From Cyrtodaria siliqua (Eukaryota > Mollusca > Bivalvia > Adapedonta > Hiatellidae), in contig JAWPHD010001230.1 of the NCBI GenBank assembly GCA_037043455.1, positions 279,885 through 343,884 on the forward strand: a DNA stretch of 64,000 nt. Direction: 5' to 3'. Below the pieces are notes generated by a model. The model saw only the letters and a program-made list of their open reading frames with translations, had not been told where the DNA came from and searched no databases. Of this stretch, positions 25,610 through 36,390 are shown piece after piece. Position 1 is the first letter of the stretch. The number at the start of each line of letters is the position of its first letter. Made by a program: the position numbers and the translations under genes.

Positions 25610-25675
25610 AGCAACACAAAAACACTTACTTTGGTCACTGGTTCTGCAACACAAAAACACTTACTTTGGTCTGTG
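25610..25675 (-). repeat. 35-bp tandem duplication of an exon end and its 5' splice site
   Basis: The unit gttctgcaacacaaaaacac plus ttactttggtc is present twice head to tail. It carries the donor context ACCAAA|GTAAGT at 25665/25664 and again at 25630/25629. The duplication spans the exon boundary, so two near-identical donors compete. The outer donor adds an in-frame stop (LQNQ then TGA). Confidence 0.85.
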
Positions 25676-26350
25676 GTTCTGCAAACCCGTTCAAACTAGT
25701 CGCTTTGTTCTGAAGCTCTTTTATTTGATAAAAATCAGTAAAACTCTGTACTCCAACCAGCTCAATGCTTGTATGCTGTACTTGATTTCCTGGAATTATA
25801 TTCTGCAGGCTGCTAGTCTGCACTTGACTGACTCGGACAGAATTTTGGAACTTGCTCTGTTCAGCAAGACTTAATTCAACCGAGTTAGGGTTAAGCTGAT
25901 ATGAATGCTCAGCTTCAAATGCTATGTTCTCTTGCAGGCTTCCTACAGTGCTACTACCGTTTTCATGCACAGGATAAACCTCTTCTTCTATAATAATGTC
26001 AGAACAAGAGAAAAAGTGATTTTCTTGAGAATGGTTTACAACCTGACTTGTAATCTCTTCACTGGTTACTGCGCTACTACTCAATACTTCAGCCAAGACG
26101 GAGGTTCCGGTTCCCTGACTAAGTCCTACGTAAGACTGGTTTCCTGCTTTTTTATCTTCAAGACTGATCCCTGCAGTAGAGGAAGTACCTTTTACTTCAT
26201 AGGATCTAATGGCACCAGAACGGAACTCGACTACTTGAATAGGTGGTGGTAGTTCACTGCTTTCGATTGGAAAGATTGTTCCTTGATACCCAACTGTGTA
26301 GTGTTTGGTCTTTTTGTCATTCAAGTTTATCTGAACTTGTATGATTTGCC
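25665..26350 (-). CDS. Large internal exon of the same zinc-finger gene (third of three)
   Basis: A 686-bp exon follows acceptor CACTATTTCAG|GG. The first two bases complete a Gly codon with the G from the previous exon. Then 228 sense codons run to donor ACCAAA|GTAAGT, phase 0 out. The product reads GQIIQVQINLND... and then a long Ser/Thr/Gln/Glu-rich segment with ELPPPIQVVEF and acidic IIIEEEVYP, typical of a disordered regulatory region. I see no catalytic motif or further zinc finger. The donor is duplicated 35 bp downstream (25630). Using the second copy would read into TGA within 11 codons, so the first copy is taken as the true one. The next exon was not found in 1-25600 and is probably beyond the left edge. 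Confidence 0.85.
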
Positions 26351-26438
26351 CTGAAATAGTGTTAAGTACAAAGTTAAGCTAAATTTCCATTTTACCATAA
26401 TATATTTGAAATCTCATTAACAGGAAATGACATACTCA

Positions 26439-26535
26439 CAGGGCTCCAGAAATTGGATAGCCTGACGCCCAGGGCTGGACAATTAAAGTTGGGCTAGTTA
26501 TTAATTCCAAGTAGGTTGCCCATCGGGATAGCCCA
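26439..26535 (+). mobile_element. Possible 5' end of a CAGGG-type DNA transposon
   Basis: CAGGGCTCCAGAAATTGGAT followed by GACGCCCAGGGCTGG resembles the left ends at 43984 and 60306. No matching right end or target duplication was located. Confidence 0.4.
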
Positions 26536-27060
26536 AACAAGAGGCCCAAGAGGGCCTACACGCTGTACAAACTTGGTGGAATTCCAAGTGAAAAATAATG
26601 CTTCCATGCTCTAACAAGAGGGCCAAAATGATACTGAATCGCTCACATGATGATCTCTGCAAAGATGACAAGATTGTCAAACAAGCTTATAATTTTACAA
26701 CAGGATGAGATCAAGCAGTCACACGCCCACCTTAAAGTGCTCAGGCCCAGTAAATGTATATATGGTTATAGGGTGGGGATCTCAAATGTCTCCAAGTTAT
26801 GACCAAGGGGCTATGTCACAACAGGTGGAGATGAACCCCAAGGTCAATGCTTTTGGATGGTTGTATCTATGTGATCATGCCCTTAAAGTTTATATATGGT
26901 TATAGGGTGAGGATCTCAACAGTTTCTGACCCAGAGGTTATGTACCTAGGGGTGGGGATAGACACTAGGACAGATAATAGTTGGATGGTTTTACCTGTCT
27001 GTTCATGTCCATTAGGCCATAATAAATGAATTGCTAGTTTATCATCCAAATTTATTTTAA
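26536..27060 (+). repeat. Isolated B and C-like heads followed by a two-unit tandem repeat
   Basis: A B head (26536) gives way after about 40 bp. A C-like head (26613, GAGGGCCAAAATG ... CGCTCACATGA) follows. From 26757 two units of about 135 bp share TATATATGGTTATAGGGTG and GGATCTCAA. No tail is seen. Confidence 0.55.
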
Positions 27061-27390
27061 AATACGGGTGGGGGTGACATTTTATTTTATTTTATGACAA
27101 ATGGAATATTGCCTTGGCACAAGGCAAAAATATAGTAACACATACTACTAGGTACTTTCAAGATTGAAAGCACATTTTTAACAGTGTTTTATATTTTCAG
27201 GCACATATTAATTTAAAAACTTAAACAGTATAAATAATACAAAAAATTTCAACTGCAACAGACGATAGTATAGGCAAAGACGTAATAAACCACTACTTAT
27301 TAGACCTCTGGGTCACACTAGGCTACTAGCTGGTTTAAATCACAGAGCATTTAACTGTTTGTGACACCTCCCTTTGGTACAAACAATTTT

Positions 27391-27630
27391 TTACAAGATA
27401 CACAAACTGCAAATATGGTAGTTGTATTGTTTCAACACAGTCTTCATCACTGAAGTGACAGAGACATCATCTGCAACGCGAGATGTTTTATCTAATTTTT
27501 GACATAGAAAATCGTTATAAACGTCTAGTAAAAATCTAATATCCTCCGCAATATTACTACCAAACCAATCTTTCATAATTGCAACTGCCTTTACCGCTTT
27601 AATGATAACAAACACCATTTTTGAATGCAA
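27391..27630 (-). CDS. Possible small ORF or first exon, unrecognised
   Basis: A 79-codon reading frame on the same strand as the zinc-finger gene, outside any recognised repeat. The product starts MHSKMVFVIIKAVKAV and has a helical, mixed-charge middle (AEDIRFLLDVYNDFLCQKLD). It has no recognised domain, no obvious donor before its stop, and no partner exon. A CpG-containing, TGACGTCA-bearing stretch lies about 250 bp upstream, so a promoter-proximal exon is conceivable. Chance ORF remains quite possible. Confidence 0.25.
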   Translation of the reverse strand: MHSKMVFVIIKAVKAVAIMKDWFGSNIAEDIRFLLDVYNDFLCQKLDKTSRVADDVSVTSVMKTVLKQYNYHICSLCIL

Positions 27631-27869
27631 GGTTGATTTTCAACTTGCATTCATAGCCATTGCTTTTGGCACCTCCTCATAGCCATCTGGCGGATAACCT
27701 AAAATTTTTCTCATAAATTGAGGCTTCAAGTCGTACATGTATGCTGATCTATGTTAGACGAACGTATTGGATGCTGAAAACAACTAAAATGCAAATAAAC
27801 AGGTCGAGAAACTCGACAAAAATTACGAGTTGTGGGCATTTTTTTTTCAAGGTTTTCTCATCAAGGGAG

Positions 27870-27965
27870 AAACACGATGTGACGTCACGCGCACCACTTG
27901 ACAGCGACTATAGATTCGCGCAGAGCCGATTCAGTCAACCAAAATTAAACGAGATTTCGGGGGAA
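27870..27965. promoter_or_regulatory. Possible promoter-like CpG-bearing stretch with a CRE palindrome
   Basis: TGACGTCACGCGC (CRE-type palindrome), GATTCGCGCAGAGCCG and ACGAGATTTCGGGG give a local CpG density above the surrounding AT-rich intron. This is based on motif reading only. Confidence 0.25.
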
Positions 27966-27982
27966 GAGTTGTTTCAATATAT

Positions 27983-28375
27983 TTATTATGTATAATTGTA
28001 TATAGCAACAACTATTTCAAAAGGGTTTTAGTGATTCACGATGTCAGTGAATTATTATTAATGATAAGATGAAATAAAGAAACATGTTTAGACACCACTG
28101 GATTGTTATTCTGTTGGAATATAGTATATATAAAAATCTTGTTATTGTTATATCTCCTGTATAGAACGTGAAAACAACATGAATATTGCTTTATTATGTA
28201 TAATTGTATATAGCAACAACTATTTCGAAATGTTTTTAATGATTGACGATGTCAGTGAATTATTATTAATAAGATGAAATATACATGTTTAGACACCACT
28301 GGATTGTAATTCTGTTGAAATATAGTATATATACAAATCTTGTTATCCTTATATCTTCTGTATTTAAGATCGGAT
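27983..28375. repeat. Two-copy tandem duplication, about 208 bp per unit
   Basis: ATTATGTATAATTGTATATA opens both copies (27983 and about 28192). They share CGATGTCAGTGAATTATTAT and AGACACCACTGGATTGT, with a few small indels between copies. Confidence 0.85.
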
Positions 28376-28553
28376 TTGATCAAAACTTTCATAGATTGTA
28401 GAGTTCAGGGTCTAGTTGTGCAAGAATGTTAACACGTGTTTCTACGTCTCAATGTTATTAAAAACCGTTTTTTTTCACTGATCGCATTTGTTAAGTTGTC
28501 TTACTATGAAATCAACCAGTGTCTGTTTCAGTCAACGCTGACAGTTTTAACAA

Positions 28554-28606
28554 CATGACGTCATCCAAAATGGCCACATCGCTGACCATCATGACGTCAT
28601 CCAATT
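28554..28606. promoter_or_regulatory. Paired TGACGTCA palindromes flanking a CCAAAATGGCC motif
   Basis: Two ATGACGTCATCC words about 35 bp apart surround CAAAATGGCCACATCG. They match CRE-type sites, but function is unproven. Confidence 0.3.
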
Positions 28607-28649
28607 TGGAAAGCCAATGTTTAATCAGGTTCTGATCAAAATCTATTCA

Positions 28650-28815
28650 ATCATAACAAGTGTCAAGATCCAGATTATCTCAGTTTTTATTCATAACATG
28701 TGTCAAGCTCCAGATAATCTGAGTTTTCATTCATAACATGTGTCGAGCTGCAGATTATCAGTATTTGTTCATAACAAGTGTCAAGCTCCAGATTATCTGA
28801 CTTTTCATTCATAAT
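28650..28815. repeat. Minisatellite, four units of about 40 bp
   Basis: The unit reads TTCATAACATGTGTCAAGC then TCCAGATTATCTGAGTTTT, present four times with point changes. Confidence 0.85.
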
Positions 28816-29640
28816 GACAAATGTTTAAACCGAGTTGCATTTTGTTAGGATGTTTATTTTTATTTGCATACATATTTTAAACAAAAATTGTATGTCCATT
28901 TTCAAAAATATATTATGGAGTCTTAAGCCTATTAATTTTCTCAGTAATGTTTGGTGAATTCAGGCACGGTACTTACAAAAAAATGTAATGTTTGTTTGTA
29001 AACATGTATTTTAAAATCGACTAAATCATGAAACTGCACATGGCTGCGGCATTTTAACCTATTTCGTCCAGCGAGGTTCTGTTGTGTTTTTTTGGGGGGT
29101 TTTATCAAAATTATGGCCACTTTTACCCGTGTATTTACTTAGTCAATTTCAATTCTTTTTTCCACCTATAAATTTGTATTTTTTTTTTTTAGTAAATACT
29201 ACAGTAAAGTTTCTTTTCAATGTGTGGGACCGACATAGGGAAGTTGAATCAACGGGTAGTGCCTCTCGTGAAGTTATTTGTCCCAGCAGCAGAAGGCGTT
29301 CTAGGTTATGCCACTGAACTTGGACAAGTTCAAAACCAGTTGCATCAGACTAGACACATCAGAGTTATAGCCTTTTTTTTAAAAATTTGTTTTCCAGTAG
29401 GCCTTAGACTATTCAAGCCAGTAGAGTGATACAGGCTCTCTTGTGCATCTTGTTCAAGGAAAACTACTTAACATATGCCACTCTGTAAATGACATACTTT
29501 TAGACATGGAGGTCATCTTGAGTGACAGTCTGGCCATAAAACACAAATCTTTCTTGCATACCGGACAAGGATATCCGTCATTTTACCGGGGCTAGATATT
29601 TCCATCTCACCCTGGGGTCAAGATAAAATTCAGGCGCGCC
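28816..29640. other. Non-repeat intron-like stretch
   Basis: AT-rich single-copy-looking sequence. Short reading frames near 29084-29429 show no domain and overlap homopolymer runs, so no gene is called. Confidence 0.45.
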
Positions 29641-30322
29641 AGGTTCTGAAAGCTAGATCAGCATTCCTGTGAAGTTTCATGAAAATCTGTCAAGTAGTTT
29701 CAGAATAGTCGTTACAAGTTTTTATATATAACTCTATGTAAACAAAGATGGCTGCTGGCAGCCATGTTTAATGTCAAATCAAAATGATTGTCGACAAGGT
29801 CCAACATCGTGTCATGCTGATCATTTTAGAAAAAAGGCCCATATCAATATCACTTATAGTTTTCAAGAAGTAGTCGCTAAAAACTTGTATTTTAAAAATC
29901 TATTTTTAGCTATGGCGACCATCTTGAATTTCCGGCCTACCTGAAATTTTACTAGGATCAACTAGAGATCAAGAGCAATATTCCAGTGAAGTTTCATGAA
30001 AATGCGTCAAGTAGTTTCAGAGGAGTATTCTCTACAAGTTTTTACCACGTAACACTATGTAAACAAAGATGGCCGCCGGCAGCCATGTTTAATGTCAAAT
30101 CAATATGATTTTCGACAAGGACCGACATTTTGTCATGCTGATCATTTTAGAAAAAGTTAGAGTTATTTCAAAATCCCACAATGCATGACAAAGTTACAGC
30201 CCAGACAAAAATTGTAAAAGCATTTTAGTAAAGAAACTTATTTCTATACGGGATTTTGCTAAAATAATAGGGAAATTTTGGTGCAAGCGAACCAGGTGTG
30301 CAATATGCCGCATTGTTCTATA
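29641..30322 (+). mobile_element. Family A core fragment plus unrelated core-like remnant
   Basis: A half-units (GTTTCATGAAAATCTGTCAAG, GGCGACCATCTTGAATTTCC) without head or tail run to about 30160. The final 160 bp (TTATTTCAAAATCCCACAATG) are core-like but match no family here closely. Confidence 0.65.
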
Positions 30323-33088
30323 AACAAGAGGTCAATGACCTTGAAGCTCTACTGAATGATTTTGATTTCAGGAAGTAGTCGCTACAAACTTGTTTTTTTA
30401 ACTCTTTATATAACTCTATGTAAACAAAGATGGCCACTGGCAGCCATGTTTAACATCGAATCAAAACGACTTTTCGACAAGGACCAACATCATGTCATGC
30501 TGATCATTTTAGAAAAAGTCCCATATCAAAATCACTTATAGTTTTCAAGAAGTAGTCGCTACAAACTTGTATTTTGAAAATCTATTTTTAGCCATGGTGG
30601 CCATCTTGAATTTCCGGCCGACCTGAAATTTGCTAGGATCGATAAGACATCAAGAGCAACATTCGTGCGAAATTTCATGAAAATCCGTCAAGTAGTTTCA
30701 GAGGAGTAATCGCTACAAGTTTTCATTATATAACTCTATGTAAACAAAGATGGCCACTGGCAGCCATGTTTAACGTCGAATCAAAATAATGTTAGACTCG
30801 GATAACCATCATGTCATGCTGATCATTGTAGAAAAAGTCCCATATCAATATCACTTATAGTTTTCAAGAAGTAGTCGCTACAAACTTATTTTTTAACAAG
30901 AGGTCAATGACCTTGAAGCTCTACTGATTGATTTTGATTTCAGGAAGTAGTCGCTACAAACTTGTTTTTTGAAAATTTATTTTTAGCCTTGGCGGCCATC
31001 TTGAATTTCAGGCCGACCTGAAATTTTGCTAGGATCAATTAGACATCAAGAGCATCATTCCTGTGAAGTTTCATGAAAATCCGTCAAGTAGTTTCAGAGG
31101 AGTAGTCGCTACAAGTTTTCATTATATAACTCTATGTAAACAAAGATGGCCACTGACAACCATGTTTAACATTGAATCAAAACGATAAGGACCAACATCA
31201 TGTCATGCTGATCATTTTAGAAAAAGTCCCATATCAATATCACTTATAGTTTTCAAGAAGTAGTCGCTACAAACTTGTATTTTGAAAATCTATTTTTAGC
31301 CATGGCGGCCATCTGGAATTTCCGGCTGACCTGGAATTTTGCTAGGATCAATAAGACATTAAGAGCAACATTCCTGTAAATTTTCATGAAAATCTGGCAA
31401 GTAGTTTCAGAGGAGTAGTCGCTACAAGTTTTTACTATATAATTGTATGTTAACAAAGATGGCCGCTGACATGGCTGCCGTCGAATCAAAACGATTTTTG
31501 ACAAGGACCAACATCATGTCATGCTGATCATTTTAGAAAAAGTCCCATATCAATATCACTTAAGAGTTTTCAAGAAGTAGTCGCTACAAACTTGTATTTT
31601 AACAAGAGGTCAATGACCTTGAAGCTCTACTGATTGATTTTGATTTCAGGAAGTAGTCGCTACAGACTTGTTTTTTGAAAAATTATTTTTAGCCGTGGCG
31701 GCCATCTTGAATTTCCGGCCGACCTGAAATTTTGCTAGGATCAATTAGACATCAAGAGCAACATTCCTGTGAAGTTTCATGAAAATCCGTCAAGTAGTTT
31801 CACAGGAATAGTCGCTACAAGTTTTCATTATATAACTCTATGTAAACAAAGATGGCCGCTGACAGCCATGTTTAACGTCGAATCAAAATAATGTTTGACT
31901 CTGATAACCATCATGTCATGCTGATCATTTTACAAAAAGTCCCATATGAATATCACTTATAGTTTTCAAGACGTAGTCGCTACAAACTTCTTTTTTAAAA
32001 AATCTAATTTTAGCTGTGGCGGCCATCTTGAATTTCTGGCCGATCTGAAATTTTGCTAGGATCAATTAAACATTAAGAGCAACATTCCTGTAAAGTTTCA
32101 TGAAAATCTGCCAAGTAGTTTCAAAGGATTAGTCGCTACAAGTTTTTACTATATAACTGTATGTAAACAAAGATGGCCGCTGGCAGCCATGTTTAACGTT
32201 GAATCAAAATGATAAGGACCAACATCATGTCATGCTGATCATTTTAGAAAACGTCCCATATCAATATCACTTATAGTTTTCAAGAAGTAGTCGCTACAAA
32301 CTTGTATTTTGAAAATCTATTTTTAGCCATGGCGGCCATCTGGAATTTCCGGCCGGCCTGAAATTTTGCTAGGATCAATTAGACATTAAGAGCAACATTC
32401 CTGTAAAGTTTCATGAAAATCTGGCAAGTAGTTTCAGAGGAGTAGTCGCTACAAGATTTTACTATATAATTCTATGTTAACAAAGATGGCCGCTGACATG
32501 GCTGCCGTCGAATCAAAACGATTTTTGACAAGGACCAACATCATGTCATGCTGATCATTTTAGAAAAAGTCCCATATCAATATCACTTAGAGTTTTCAAG
32601 AAGTAGTCGCTACAAACTTGTATTTTAAAAATCTATTTTTAGCTTTGGCAGCCATCTTGGATTTCACATCAACATGAATTTTTGCTAGGACCAACTAGAC
32701 TTCATGGGCAACATTTCTGTAAAGTTTCATGAATATCCATCTAGTAGTTTCAGAGGAGTAGTCGCTACAAATAAAAGTTTACGGACAGACGGACAGACGG
32801 ATGACGGACGCCACACCACGGCATATAAGCGATCAGTCGAGCTAAAAAGCTATTTTTAGCTGTGGTGGCCATCTTTAATTTCTGGCCTATCTGAAATTTT
32901 GCTAGGATCAATTAGACATCAAGAGCAACATTCCTGTGAAGTTTCATGAAAATCCGTCAAGTAGTTTCAGAGGAGTAGTCGCTACAAATAAAAGTTTACA
33001 GATGGATAGACAGACAGATGGACAGACGGACAACGGACGCCGCACCACGGCATAAGCTCTGCTGATCTCTGATCAGTCGAGCTAAAAA
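30323..33088 (+). mobile_element. Series of self-nested family A elements (three heads, two tails)
   Basis: A heads lie at 30323, 30895 and 31601. The first two elements both break off just after GCTACAAACTT(A/G)TTTTTT, where the third and second heads begin. The third element ends in a damaged tail at 32848 (GATCAGTCGAGCTAAAAA), and the interrupted outer core resumes with GCTATTTTTAGCTGTGGTGG. It reaches its own GACGGAC tract and tail at 33088. The breakpoints fall between a T run and an A run of the core unit. Confidence 0.8.
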
Positions 33089-33442
33089 CTAGAAATTGAA
33101 AGAGACATACAATTACGGCAACATTCAGGCAATTTTGAGGCCATGTTTTGCTTGTCATCAAGCAGTAGACATTGCCTCCAGTGGTGGAGGGACAACATAC
33201 AGTCTGCTTCCCAAAATATTAATGTCACTGTCCCAATGTCATATAAATCGAATAAGACGCATCACTCACTGGTTGGGGTGCAGTTGACCAAACAAAAGAT
33301 ACAGAGATAAGTGGGCATTGGAATGAAACTGACAAACTACATCACATAAATTATTTGGAACTTAAAGCTGCGTTTTCAGCTATAAAGTTTTTATGTGAAA
33401 GCACAAGGGACAAACATATTCAAATGTTTCTTGACAATAAAA
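33089..33442 (+). pseudogene. DIRS-type retroelement relic: RT/RNase H connection and RNase H start
   Basis: One frame reads LEIERD ... LQWWRDNIQSASQNI, the WW-containing segment that separates reverse transcriptase from RNase H in DIRS-like polyproteins. A frame change then leads into GWGAVD ... GHW ... INYLELKAAF and FLDN, the RNase H GWGA, ELKA and DN blocks. The frame is broken near 33258 and the ORF is cut by an inserted repeat at about 33443. Catalytic RT sequence is absent. Homology is judged from motif order (family knowledge), not a search. Confidence 0.75.
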
Positions 33443-33795
33443 GTGGAGATCCCTTTGGAGGGGTAGGCAGAGGGGTAGAATCCCCCCAAATTCATGTTAA
33501 TTTTATCATTTTCTGTTCATGTTCATTAAAGGTCTTCATCATGATCCCTGTATTGTTTCAGGTGCCAACTCGCTCACATCAAAAGAGCAGTGGCAGAAAA
33601 ACAATAAACGTGGCTCCAGCGTAAATAGAATTTGCAGCAACTCTGCAGTTCAGGGCGAGAAGATTCTAGGCCCATTTTCCATATTTTATCTCGATGTACA
33701 TGGAGGATGAGCCTGGCATGTTCATGCCTGTTAGGCGCCATATAACCTTTTCATGTGTTGGTGCGCCTTAAAACCCAATTCAATTCAATTCAATT
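33443..33795 (+). mobile_element. SINE-like repeat inserted in the DIRS relic
   Basis: The reverse complement of the 21241-21480 repeat. It ends in GTTGGTGCGCCTTAAAACCC and (AATTC)n, the tail form seen on the tRNA-derived SINE. The 5' boundary is unclear; no target duplication was found. Confidence 0.6.
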
Positions 33796-34016
33796 CAATT
33801 GACATGGAATCGAAATGAATCTTGGTTAGGACCAAGAACATGTCACACCAGTAATTTTGGTAAAGGTTCCAATTCAATATCACTTTTTGAAAAGTAGTCG
33901 CCAAAAAACAGCATTTTTTAAAAAAAGTTTACAGACAGACGGACAGACAGACGGACGACCGACGCCGCACCACGGCATAACCTCTGCTGAGCCTGCTGAT
34001 CTTTGATCTAAAAATG
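33796..34016 (+). mobile_element. Family A 3' fragment
   Basis: A decayed half-unit, GACAGACGGACAGACAGACGG and a worn tail (GCTGAGCCTGCTGATCTTTGATCTAAAAA). Confidence 0.65.
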
Positions 34017-34199
34017 GGTGCTTTTTTGTAATAATAAACAAATTAATCACACTACATCCTCTATAAACAACATAATTTTGTTTTTGACTGAATTATTTCA
34101 CAGTGAAATTGGATACAATACAGCTAAATCAATACAGCTAAATCAGCTTTGTCGAGTTTGTTATCATTAACTTGTAACTTAAATGTAGGACATAATGCA

Positions 34200-34869
34200 T
34201 TGTAAAACGGTTTATGAAAGGTATTTTTAATATAAAATATGCTTTACCCAGATACAATTGTATATGGGACGTCAAAACAGTACTTATATATCTGAAATTG
34301 CTGGAGAAAAATGAACATCTGGATCTAACATCCCTCACATTGAAAGTTGTAACATTACTTGCACTGACAACAGGTCAAAGATGCCAAACTTTATTGTCGA
34401 TAGATCTCCGGAATATTAACATCTCGCAGAATTACATTAAATTTAGAATAGGGGACTTGGTAAAACAATCTTCTCAAAAGAATCATGTACAAGAACAATT
34501 TATAGCATCATATACTCCAGATGACGATTTGTGTGTTGTAAATAGTTTAAGTGAATACATCCAAAAAACAGAGGCATTAGGAACACATACACAATTGTTC
34601 TAAGTGTGGAAAGACCTCACAAATGTGTTAGCAAAGCTACGATCGCAAAATGGATTAAAAAGACATTAGAATACGCCGGGACAGATATGACAATTTTCAA
34701 ACCGCATAGTACTTGAGCAGCGTCGTCTAGTTTAGCGGTGAAATACGTACCAATAAGCACTGTGTTAAGAACAGCTGGATGGCAATCTGACTGTGTATTT
34801 AGAAAGTTTTATCAGAAGAAAGTCTCAAATGACAGTTCATTTAGTGATGCAGTCATAATTAACAGCTAG
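34200..34869 (+). pseudogene. DIRS-type tyrosine recombinase, broken
   Basis: The N-terminal part is an open frame from 34214 to 34602 with IWDVKTVLIYL and the box I arginine in TTGQRCQTL. The frame then breaks; the next frame carries KATIAKWIKKTLEYAG, an H-x-x-R box in which the Arg position is a TGA stop (HST*AASSS), and GWQSDCVFRKFYQK with the catalytic Tyr. This order (R ... HxxR ... Y) is that of tyrosine recombinases of DIRS-like retrotransposons. The enzyme would have cut and rejoined the circular DNA copy. One frame break and one stop make it inactive. Confidence 0.85.
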
Positions 34870-35036
34870 TCTTTTGATAGAATTATTAACAGTCGATTCA
34901 GGTGACTGGTTTTACAATATGTGTTATTGTTGACTATGTTGCTATAAATCCAGTCAGTTTAGTTTATTGATTGGTAACTTGGACTCTAAAATCTCATATA
35001 ATTCCTGCTTAACACAATAGAACTAATGGATTAAAC

Positions 35037-35262
35037 AAAACTTACCTTTTGAAGTTTGATCCTAATTCTGTTGTGATAAGCAGCAGGAATTATATGCCCA
35101 CCCTTCCCGCCCTTGTAGTTTGCTCCAAGTTACCACTCAACCGTTTTCCTGTATTACTCAGACTGAGGCTAAATCACGTGATCTGTCACATGTTCATCTC
35201 ATATAATTCCTGCTGCTTAGCACAACAGAATTAGGATCAAACTTCAACAGGTAAGTTTCGTT
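35037..35262. repeat. Inverted repeat pair, probable DIRS terminal sequence
   Basis: CTTACCTTTTGAAGTTTGAT ... AAGCAGCAGGAATTATAT at 35042-35096 is the complement of 35200-35258 (TAATTCCTGCTGCTTA ... ATCAAACTTCAACAGGTAAG). The spacer is about 100 bp. A partial third copy lies at about 34994-35045. Complementary end repeats downstream of the recombinase fit DIRS architecture (inference). Confidence 0.72.
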
Positions 35263-35441
35263 AAATCCATTAATTATATAACAAGTTTACATAATATTGT
35301 AAAGAATTTAGGTAGCCTGAGTTAGAGAACGCTTATTAGGAGGATGTTTTAGCAAAGTAGGTAAGCTGTCATGCTCCCATAGAAATCGGGGAACCAGAAT
35401 TTCAGCTATTCAAATATCCTCAGATGGCCTCTCCTGATAAG

Positions 35442-35763
35442 CATGTATTGCATGTTGTTTAACGGCTCATCAACACAGTATAGGTTATTTAGAGCCGCCC
35501 CAGAGAGAGGGGAAGGATACATAGGAATCCGGGAACCGTGCCTTACTCTTATTATCGAATAGATTCCTATGGTTCTTTAACGTGCTCGGAGGATAGACCG
35601 ATACACGGGACCGCCCGGTTTACGTCCCCATCCGACGGACGAGGCTAAGGAAAAGTGTCTTGCCTAAGAACACACCGACGGAACTCAGTGGCACCACGGA
35701 GGATTGAACCCGGGGCCTCCGGTTACAAATCCGCCGCGCTACCGACTGCGCCACGCCAGCCCT
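35442..35763 (-). mobile_element. tRNA-derived SINE with 13-bp target duplication
   Basis: Read on the minus strand it starts GGCTGGCGTGGCGCAGTCGG, a tRNA-Thr-like head with A box and a B box (GGTTCAATCCT). The body has CAAGACACTTTTCC and CGGGCGGTCCCGTGTATCGG, and the tail has GTTGATGAGCCGTTAAACAAC. CTCTCCTGATAAG flanks it at 35429-35441 and 35764-35776. It belongs to a different SINE family from 21617-21883. Confidence 0.87.
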
Positions 35764-35776
35764 CTCTCCTGATAAG

Positions 35777-36390
35777 AAAAAGATGAACGAATAAAATGAA
35801 CTGAATTGGCCAAAGACTCCATTTATAACTGTATGGAGCTTTTTTCATTTTTTTTACTGACATATATTTTTTTTAATTAACATACCATTAACAAACTATT
35901 TATTTATTTAATCAAATTATAAATCTAATTCTGAAAGATGCATACAACGCTAGGTGTGTTTCAAATGGGTGACACATGGTATTCTATTCTATTCGTATGC
36001 AAGTGCAAACAATACGGGTTGTAGCGCTATTTTATAGGACGTTTAGGCATTTTATCATTAAAATGAGTACAACTTTATAAAATAACCTTCTATTCGGCCT
36101 TTTAAGAAATCTTTCAATGTTTTCTTTCGGAAAACTCAGTTTCATTTGTTTTCAGTAGATGCTTGCAAATAATTGCATTCCATGCAAAAAAATGTTAAGC
36201 GCATATAGGATCTGGATTATAAAACCGAAGTTATTTTGCTGTCAAAATAGACTGATGATTTCTTTAATTTCTTTCTTATTAAAATATAAAAAGATTCGAG
36301 GGGAATTTCAAGTAGCCGACGGAATACCTACCTGGGAGATTAAGGTAGTCCTATTTAAATTTAGGTAGCCTCGGGCTAACGGACCACCGT
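35777..36390. other. Non-repeat intron sequence
   Basis: AT-rich sequence without recognised repeats, coding signal or RNA gene. Confidence 0.5.

Noticed and set aside
25625..25664. A 14-nt microexon between the duplicated donors
   Set aside because: TTGCAG|AACCAGTGACCAAA|GTAAGT has perfect signals, but the intron before it would be only about 21 nt, too short for normal splicing, and 14 nt would shift the frame.
21617..35763. Functional tRNA genes at 21617 and 35690-35760
   Set aside because: Both are tRNA-like heads fused to SINE bodies, have imperfect acceptor stems and are flanked by target duplications.
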